Shown here: positions 56,720 through 64,000 of the stretch, in pieces
Position numbering within the stretch: the first letter of the stretch is position 1
Layout of the letters: each line of letters opens with the position of its first letter
Assembly (NCBI GenBank): GCA_963978545.1
Contig: OZ021729.1
Coordinates: 14,907,501 to 14,971,500, forward strand
Origin: Linyphia triangularis
Lineage: Eukaryota; Arthropoda; Arachnida; Araneae; Linyphiidae
Direction: 5' to 3'
DNA: 64,000 nucleotides
Translations under genes and position numbers: made by a program
The notes under the pieces: model-generated
Seen by the model: the letters and a program-made list of their open reading frames with translations, nothing else
The model's database searches: none
Told to the model about the DNA's origin: nothing

Positions 56720-58150
56720 TTTCAATTACCCATATGAATATTTAATCCTTGGTTAGTCGCGCGGTTGACAAATGTCCTCCACAATTAATTTCTCAATATT
56801 GGCAGCCCATGAACAAAGACTTCTTACAGTTTTTTACTTTCAATTACCCATATGAATATTTAATCCTTGGTTAGTCGCGCTGTTGACAAATGTCCTCCAC
56901 AATTTTTTCTCAATATTGGCAGCCCATGAACAAAGACTTCTTACAGTTTTTTAATTTCAATTAACCCATATGAATATTTAATCCTTGGTTAGTTGCGCTG
57001 TTGACAAATGTCCTCCACAATCAATTTCTCAATGATGGCAGCCCATGAACAAAGACTTCTTACAGTTTTTTACTTTCAATTACCCATATGAATATTTAAT
57101 CCTTGGTTAGTCGCGCTGTTGACAAATGTCCTCCACAATTTTTTCTCAATATTGGCAGCCCATGAACAAAGACTTCTTACAGTTTTTTACTTTCAATTTC
57201 CCATATGAATATTTAACCCTTGGTTAGTCGCGCTGTTGACAAATTCCTCCACAATCAATTTCTCAATGATGGCAGCCCATGAACAAAGCCTTCTTACAAT
57301 TTTTAATTTCAATTACCCATATGAATATTTAATCCTTGGTTAGTTGCGCTGTTGACAAATGTCCTCCACAATCAATTTCTCAATGATGGCAGCCCATGAA
57401 CAAAGACTTCTTACAGTTTTTTACTTTCAATTACCCATATGAATATTTAATCCTTGGTTAGTCGGGCTGTTGACAAATGTCCTCCACAATCAATTTCTCA
57501 ATGATGGCAGCCCATGAACAAAGACTTCTTACAGTTTTTTACTTTCAATTTCCCATATGAATATTTAACCCTTGGTTAGTCGTGCGGTTGACAAATGTCC
57601 TCCACAATTAATTTCTCAATATTATCAGCCCATGAACAAAGACTTCTTACAGTTTTTTAATTTCAATTACCCATATGAATATTTAATCCTTAGTTAGTCG
57701 CGCTGTTGACAAATGTCCTCCACAATCAATTTCTCAATGATGGCAGCCCATGAACAAAGCCTTCTTATATTTTTTTACTTTCAATTACCCATATGAATAT
57801 TTAACCCTTGGTTAGTCGCGCTGTTGACAAATGTCCTCCACAATCAATTTCTCAATGATGGCAGCCCATGAACAAAGCCTTCTTACAATTTTCAATTTCA
57901 ATTACCCATATGAATATTTAATCCTTAGTTAGTCGTGCGGTTGACAAATGTCCTCCACAATTAATTTCTCAATATTGGCAGCCCATGAACAAAGACTTCT
58001 TACAGTTTTTTACTTTCAATTTCCCATATGAATATTTAACCCTTGGTTAGTCGCGCTGTTGACAAATGTCCTCCACAATCAATTTCTCAATGATGGCAGC
58101 CCATGAACAAAGCCTTCTTATATTTTTTTACTTTCAATTACCCATATGTA
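56720..58150. repeat. 118-bp tandem repeat, about twelve copies
   Basis: The unit starts TTTCAATTACCCATATGAAT and contains CCTTGGTTAGTCGCGCTGTT, GACAAATGTCCTCCACAAT and GGCAGCCCATGAACAAAGAC. Copies begin near 56722, 56840, 56958, 57075, 57193, 57308, 57427, 57544, 57662, 57780, 57897, 58015 and 58134. Two unit subtypes (AATATTGGCAG versus AATGATGGCAG) alternate irregularly. The last copy runs straight into the MITE at 58146. Confidence 0.97.
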
Positions 58151-58557
58151 TACATAGGGTAATAAAAGTATAGCTTTCAGTAACCAAAAAAAAATTGAAA
58201 AAAGTGATCTAGAAAAAATGTCTGTCTGTGTGTATGTAGTCAGCATAACTCCCGAAGAAACTGACCTACGATGCTCAAATTTGGTATGAGGATTAGTGGT
58301 GGCCATGTAACCTAAAATCAAGGTTTTCATCAAAATCGCGCATGTTCATAAGGTAACTGTCATTGAAAAAAATCATGTTTTTCAATGATTGCTAAAAACT
58401 GTTCTAACGACTTTGAAAAAAAAAAAAAAAAAAAGCGCTGTGGTAATGCCTTTTGAGGTGTTCTAAACATCCCCAACCTCTGAAATTCCCGAAAAAATGT
58501 TTTGATCAAGTCAGTATTATAGTGTAATTGAGAGTTGTGCGATATTCCACACTCTTA
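58146..58557 (-). mobile_element. Dispersed MITE, family GGGTGTGGAACATCGC, minus copy
   Basis: It ends (plus strand) in GTAATTGAGAGTTGTGCGAT and ATTCCACACTC, the reverse of the family start. It begins with CAATTACCCATATGTATACA, the other terminus. Internal motifs match 22260 and 48272. Its left terminus is also the start of the 118-bp repeat unit. Confidence 0.65.
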
Positions 58558-59097
58558 GTTCAAGTTAATATAAAATATTCTTTAATTTGTACTTTATTCT
58601 TATTTTTTTTATAATGATTTAATCAATAATGTTGTGTTTTTCATTAAAATACCCACTTACTTGGATATTTGGTCATGAATTTTATGGTATGCGGGAACAT
58701 TTGAATTTGGGAGACATTTGTCACCCACGCGACTAACCGCGTGATAAAAGGTGGCGCCCCTAACCAGGGGTTAATAAAATCAGTACCGTAAAATGGGGGG
58801 AATCGGAACACTTTTCAACTTTCAAAGTAAAAATCGGGTGTAATAAGATCGTTCACGAACATATTTTTGAGAATGAAACTTGGGTTTTACCTTCTTAATT
58901 GAGGATCAACCTCAAAAATGTTGGAAAAACCATTACTAGCATTTATTAAAAAACAAATTGTGCTCCGATTCATCCTGCAGAAAAGAGTGAATGGGAACAC
59001 TACAATTCATCTCTGATCTTATTTAAAGGTTTTGCAGGGTAAAAAAATACAAGAAATAATGCATTGTGATGAATAGGAACACTAGATTATCATAACT

Positions 59098-59244
59098 AGG
59101 GGTGTGGAACATCGTACAACTTTCAATTACTTTATATTATTGATGTTGATTTGTGCCATTTACCATTTTTGTATTGCCACCATTCATTTGGAAAAACTGG
59201 CCAGTTTGGCGATATTTTTTACGATAATTGTAAAATGGGTCTTT

Positions 59245-59276
<32 letters not shown>

Positions 59277-59840
59277 TCGTTAAAATTGGAATTTTGGTGA
59301 TATACTTTTCAATAAATCTTATATTATCCATTCTTATAAGTGAAACTGAGAAGAGGAGAAAAAACGGTCATTGATAAGCTATGTTCAAACAAAGAGAACT
59401 CTATGTTGAAGGCATTCGTTTTCCCACTTTTTACGCCATTGTAGCATTTTATTTTTTGGGGGGAGGGGGGATTTTAAGAGGCATTACCTCAGCGATTTTG
59501 AACAAAAAAGCGTTAGAGCCGTTTTTAACAATTTCTATAAAACATGATTATTTTTTAAAGGCAGCTACCTTATGCGCAAACGCGATTTTGATGAAAACCT
59601 TAATGGTTGGTCCTTGGGCCATCACCAACCTGCTCACCGAATTTGAACATTGTGGGTGAATTTGTTCGGAAGCTATGCTGTCCACGTATACACAGACAGT
59701 CATTTTTTTCTAGATTACTTTTTTGAGATCAGGATATTTCAAAACGTGGTGAAATGCTTACATAGCCATAATCTTGTGGATGTAAAACTTCGCTCAAATA
59801 GTCTTCATTATTTTAAAGATAACGAAGACATCTAGAGAAA
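59098..59840 (+). mobile_element. Dispersed MITE, family GGGTGTGGAACATCGC, plus copy
   Basis: It starts TAGGGGTGTGGAACATCGTA with CAACTTTCAATTAC. It includes CAGTTTGGCGATATTTT, an (AAT)n run at 59246-59276 and AACCTTAATGGTTGGTCC. The right end is not clearly defined. Confidence 0.55.
59246..59276. repeat. (AAT)n microsatellite
   Basis: About ten AAT units lie inside the MITE at 59098. Other copies of that family have T- or A-runs at this point, so the run probably grew from one. Confidence 0.9.
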
Positions 59841-62291
59841 AACTACTGGAACAACTGGGTTGTCTGCTATGCTGAAACTAGACTCCTCTTCTGACTTTTA
59901 TTCGAGCCTGCACCCTTGGTTACTTTCTTGAAGGGAGAAATTAGACTCTTCTTCAGTCGTTGAATCTTGTGTGGAACATATTCTTACCAAAAAACGCTTT
60001 TTAACACCACTTTTCTTGTATTCCGATTCACACCACAAATCTCATTATCAAGATGAGGCAAAACATAAAAATTCGTAAAATAAAAAGTTTTTAAAACCAA
60101 GTTAAATAAGTATGGCATGCTATTGTGGATGTTTATACTTATCTAAAAACATATTGGTTAAGTCTATAACATGTACATGTTTGTAATTACGGGATAAGTT
60201 TTGGAGTTATGAACTAATTGGATTGCCATGCATGCTGTTTCAGTTTCTTTCTTTATTTTTTATTTTTTTCAACGGAAAAAAAAAAAAAAGGACAGCGTTG
60301 TAAACCTCACTAAGTATGTGTTCCGATATTCCTAACACATTAACACATTAACCAAATAAAAAAATACATGTAATTAATATAACTGCTTTATTTTTTATTC
60401 CAGTCTTCAATCTGTTTTAATCTTCTGGTATTCAGTACGCATCAGTCAATTTGACCTTCAATTTTGATTAGTTTAATCACTTAACGGAGTGTAGAATTTC
60501 CCTGTCGATTGCATAAATCAATGTTGATCAATTTTTTATTTTTCTAAGAACTCTATAAATAAGTTACAGAAATTCTACTTATGCGTGTTGCTCAGTGTTA
60601 TCAAATAGATAATTCCAAAGAAGCTGTCTCATAAGGTTCAACTTTTGTAACTATCTCAAGTGAGCTGAAACAGCTCAGGGACGGATTGGCTTTACCAATT
60701 ACTTTCACTTAGCGATAAATCCTTGGAAATAAGCGTGACCTTTTCGACCTCTTGACCCTTTCGCTGCTAAACTCTTTTAAGAAAGACTATCTCTGTGTAC
60801 TAAAGAACTTTTGCTTTTCGAAATAGAACAGTACCGCACTATCTGTATATATACTGTTCGGAATTTTTTTCTCTGAGGAATTATGCAAATGGATTACAGA
60901 AATAAATCCTTTTGTTCTTCACAAAGAAATGTACATTTCTTAAACAGCAGTGGCGGCTCGAGCACTACAGTCAGTACAGCGGGGCTGCATCTAAATTTAT
61001 TAATTTTAAACTAAAATTATATATTTTACAATTTTCTAAGATAAAAATCCAATTACTACGCTAATTTAAATAAAAAAAAAATAGCAAACTTCTTGCCTCA
61101 AAATTCAATATCAACCCAAACTGGTGATCTTCCTCCAAACAGCAGCCGAGTGTTCCTGATACGCGTTTCGGCTGCGACTTTGCCATGGTAACCGATAGAA
61201 CCCAACAGATCCTTTCCCTCTACGTAATGTGTAGCGAGACTGAAAGTGAGCACTTTTCCAATTTCGACTGAGCTTGAGAATTCGATGATCTGATTGGTCT
61301 AAAATTAGCCTGGGTAAGGAAAAGTAAGTGCTAACGTTTTTTTTTCTTTTTTTTTTCTTAATTATTTCCGAAACTTGGAAGAAATAAGATTGTACACGTT
61401 TATATTTTTGCATCTTCGTGTTCCTCTGTTCTAAACACTATCCTTGAATGTCCTGAGATCTAGTTGGATGATCTCATGGCATAAAAAAATCGTTAAAAAT
61501 AAGTTTTTTAATATTTTTACTATTTTTTCTCTTTAACAGTGTTGCGCTTTCAAAGAATGAATTGAATTTTTTTTAACTATTTTCAAAGAATAGTTATAAT
61601 ACATAATTATTAATTAACATTTTAAAAATATTATTGATTTTGATAAAAATCTAGTCTTGCAACCCCCTGCAAATACTCCTGGTGACGTCTATGAAGATTA
61701 GACTTTGCGTTCATGAATGATTGTGAAAAGTGTGTAGTGGTGGTGAAGGGATAGCATGTTTCCTGCTGCACTAGTATTTTTGATCACGGGCAGCCACTGT
61801 TCAACAGCAGCAGCAAAATACATTCAAGCTTAAAACCAGTGCTGCCTATCATCCCGACTCAATAGCAGCGAAAACACAAGCTTCCTGTCGTTCAGAAATC
61901 TCAGAACTGCATCCACAGCAGTTCGATTCCAAAAATACTGCTACTACTATTTTAAGTGTTGTGGAATTCCTACTTCCCGAAGAGATGTTCAACTTCCTGT
62001 CTAACATGTTTGGAAACCATAGCTTGAATTGGGATTACATATTTTGCGATGTCATAAGTTAGCTAGGGAAGGAAAGAGGTGTTCAAATAGCAGTGAGTAG
62101 TCACCATGTCAGGGAGGTGGATGTTAGGGCACGATTCAGATGGTTCAAGGACCTCAAATAAAGAGCATAGCAAATTTGAAGTAATAGAACAATCGTAACA
62201 GCAAAATGTTGGTAAAAGTGCAAGTTAGTAAAAGCTTTATCGTCCGAGCCGCGTGATGCTATTGGCTGATAGTGAAGCCGAGAAGTACGAA

Positions 62292-63081
62292 CCCCCAAAA
62301 AAACACTTTTGAAAAGTAGAAGAACCACCAACCTCAAAAACACAAAAAACTTTCTTACAATAAAAAAATCATAAACATGATGAAAATTTTCAGCTACAAA
62401 CACAGTGATATAAAAAAATGGCCAACCTCTGATTAGAACTCTCGGTTGTGACTCGCTTACGAATGTACGCTTACTTAATTTATTTTTAACATTTAAGTTC
62501 CGCTCCCATAAAAATTTACGCTGCTTGAGGTTGGTGCCCGTCATAGGAATATTAACAATGCTTGCGTTTAAACTAATTTATGGATGTTTGCACGAATATT
62601 TGAGTTTATGATTTCATTTGGATGGAGTAGGAAATACAAAGTGGTGTAAATATTCATGCTCGTGTAATTTTCAAAATAGTATAGAGAAACTGTGCTCAAA
62701 CGCTTGCATTTGAATCGTTATTAAGAATTTTTTAAGTATTAAACTAAAATGTTTCTGGTAAGCTTTTGTTTGGTTGATACATACATTTTGGAAACTTTTT
62801 ATGTGTGGGGGGTTTTAAAGGTTAGTAATTAAGACCGGCGCCAACCTCAAGCAGCGTAAATTTTTATGGGAGCGGAACTTAAATGTTAAAAATAAATTAA
62901 GTAAGCATACATTCGTAAGCGAGTCACAACCGAGAGTTCTAATCAGAGGTTGGCCATTTTTTTATATCACTGTTTGTAGCTGGAAATTTTCATCATGTTT
63001 ATGATTTTTTTATTGTAAGAAAGTTTTTTGTGTTTTTGAGGTTGGTGGTTCTTCTACTTTTCAAAAGTGTTTTTTTGGGGG
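62292..63081. mobile_element. Large inverted repeat, 250-bp arms, 290-bp loop
   Basis: The arm at 62292-62542 (CCCCCAAAAAAACACTTTTG onward) and the arm at 62833-63081 (ending CAAAAGTGTTTTTTTGGGGG) are reverse complements with only a few mismatches, for example one in GTACGC/GTATGC. The loop is AT-rich. It could be a foldback transposon or a recent inverted duplication. The 147-codon open frame across the left arm has no recognised domain and is probably fortuitous. Near-identity of the arms points to a recent origin. Confidence 0.9.
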
Positions 63082-63149
63082 ATATCATAAATTTTTTTTA
63101 AACACTGATGACTTCTCTTTTTTGAATTTGTCCGTTTCATCGTTTTTCT

Positions 63150-63545
63150 ATTTATCCCCTATGGTAAACCTGGTACCAGGGATATTCATAATTCTTCAAA
63201 CTGTGTTCGACGATACCTTACATGCAATAATTATCTTTAAAATTGATAAACCGAAAGTGGTACCAATAGCATACCTGGTACTTTAAACATTCATAATTCA
63301 TCAAAACAAAAGTCCAACATGCCATATTTATCTTGGAAATTGATAAACCGAAAGTGGTACTACCTATGCTATACCTGGTACCTTAAACATTCATAATTTT
63401 TCAAGACAAGTCTAACGACACCCAACATGCCATATTTATCTTCAAAATTGATAACCAGAAGTAGTACCACCTATGGTACACCTGGTACCATGAATATTCA
63501 TAATTCTTCAAGTTGAGTTCAATGATATCTTGCATGCCAAAATCT
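63150..63545. repeat. Degenerate 105-bp tandem repeat, four copies
   Basis: ACCTGGTACC followed by ATTCATAATTCTTCAA and AAATTGATAAACCGAAAGTG recurs with CCTGGTA near 63168, 63274, 63374 and 63481, so the period is 100-107 bp. Its class is unknown. Confidence 0.75.
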
Positions 63546-63739
63546 ACGAGAAAATTGACAAATTGGTTGAATGCGGACGGCAGTAACCATCAAAATCTAC
63601 CACGAATGAGTACTAGAAACTTGTGTATGGCAACACAACTCCCAAAACTTAAAGAAATACGTTGCCATTGACAAAGATCCTGTCGGCCAAGTTTCAGCTC
63701 GATTGGTTAGTTTGTACGCACAACGACCTATTTTGGTGC

Positions 63740-63870
63740 ATAATAACGACTAATCAGTCAGGGACCCACAGCTTAACGTGGATTCCGAATCACAACGAAC
63801 ATCCACACCTAACACAGGAATCAAATCCGGCACCTTTAACTTACAAGGCCAGAGCGTGCATCCCATTGAA
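63740..63870 (-). mobile_element. tRNA-derived SINE, family 2, partial
   Basis: The plus sequence GGATTCCGAATCACAACGAA and CACAGGAATCAAATCCGGCA matches in reverse the SINE at 19635. The ends are not fixed. Confidence 0.6.
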
Positions 63871-64000
63871 AGTTTATACTAATAAATTGTTACAAATAAA
63901 TATTACAAGTTTTTTACAGTCTAATAAATATTGCAGTATAAATTATTTTTATTATACCAAGCATTATTTTGGTTCACATAATAACCCATTGATATTTGAC

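Larger units (their letters stand above)
55121..64000. other. Upstream receptor intron or 5' flank; no exon recognised
   Basis: This 8.9-kb stretch holds a solo LTR with a SINE, the 118-bp array, GGGTGTGGAAC-family MITEs, a 790-bp hairpin and a 105-bp tandem repeat. I looked for Cys-rich LDLa or EGF frames on the minus strand and saw none. The region 59850-62290 has no recognised feature, and its open frames lack domains. Confidence 0.55.

Noticed and set aside
61111..61413. 100-codon minus-strand ORF
   Set aside because: There are no domain, no cysteine pattern of the receptor and no splice sites in phase. It includes a T-rich low-complexity part.
62101..62544. 147-codon minus-strand ORF as a gene
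   Set aside because: Most of it is the left arm of the 250-bp inverted repeat. The translation is AT-driven, with no recognised domain and no splice context.

Overview
This is an AT-rich animal nuclear window with long, repeat-filled introns and GT..AG exons. It carries no bacterial operons, rRNA or CRISPR. An arthropod is the best fit. The main gene resembles arthropod vitellogenin (yolk) receptors of the LDL-receptor superfamily, and the repeats (Helitrons, hAT and piggyBac MITEs, tRNA-derived SINEs, a Jockey/I-type LINE, solo LTRs) are typical of large arthropod genomes. I cannot fix the lineage; a chelicerate or a large-genome insect are both possible.

Layout. 1-890: a GC-richer start with a CRE/E-box motif, a short possible exon with a frame break, and a small palindromic element. 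891-2683: a Helitron with a 148-bp tandem array inside. About 2880-7773: a nearly full-length LINE on the minus strand whose two ORFs are broken only by in-frame stop codons. 8229-16994: six plus-strand exons with matching splice phases that encode the C-terminal 230 residues of a LETMD1-like (LETM1-domain) mitochondrial protein. Its N-terminal exons were not found. 16995-21349: a spacer of SINEs, a Helitron and MITEs. 21350-55120: thirteen minus-strand exons, all phase-consistent (2370 bp, 790 codons), encoding EGF - YWTD propeller - EGF - YWTD propeller - EGF - EGF - two LDLa repeats. This matches the middle of a vitellogenin receptor, from the end of the first ligand-binding region to the start of the second. 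Neither end of that gene is visible. 55121-64000: no recognisable exon, but a solo LTR with a SINE inside it, a 118-bp tandem array, MITEs, a 790-bp hairpin and a 105-bp tandem repeat.

The introns record many transposon insertions with readable target-site duplications. There are four solo LTRs (three at the same target ATAT), hAT MITEs with 8-bp duplications, hAT-like elements with 5- or 6-bp duplications, SINEs with 8- to 14-bp duplications, TTAA-flanked piggyBac-like MITEs, and several nested insertions whose order can be read. A 3-kb array of about 97 copies of a 31-bp unit fills one receptor intron.

The two genes have no obvious functional link: LETMD1 is mitochondrial and the receptor takes up yolk protein by endocytosis. 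Their arrangement is odd. The rest of the receptor's 3' half should lie below 21350, where the opposite-strand LETMD1-like gene sits. So either that gene is nested in a receptor intron, or the receptor copy is truncated or misassembled.
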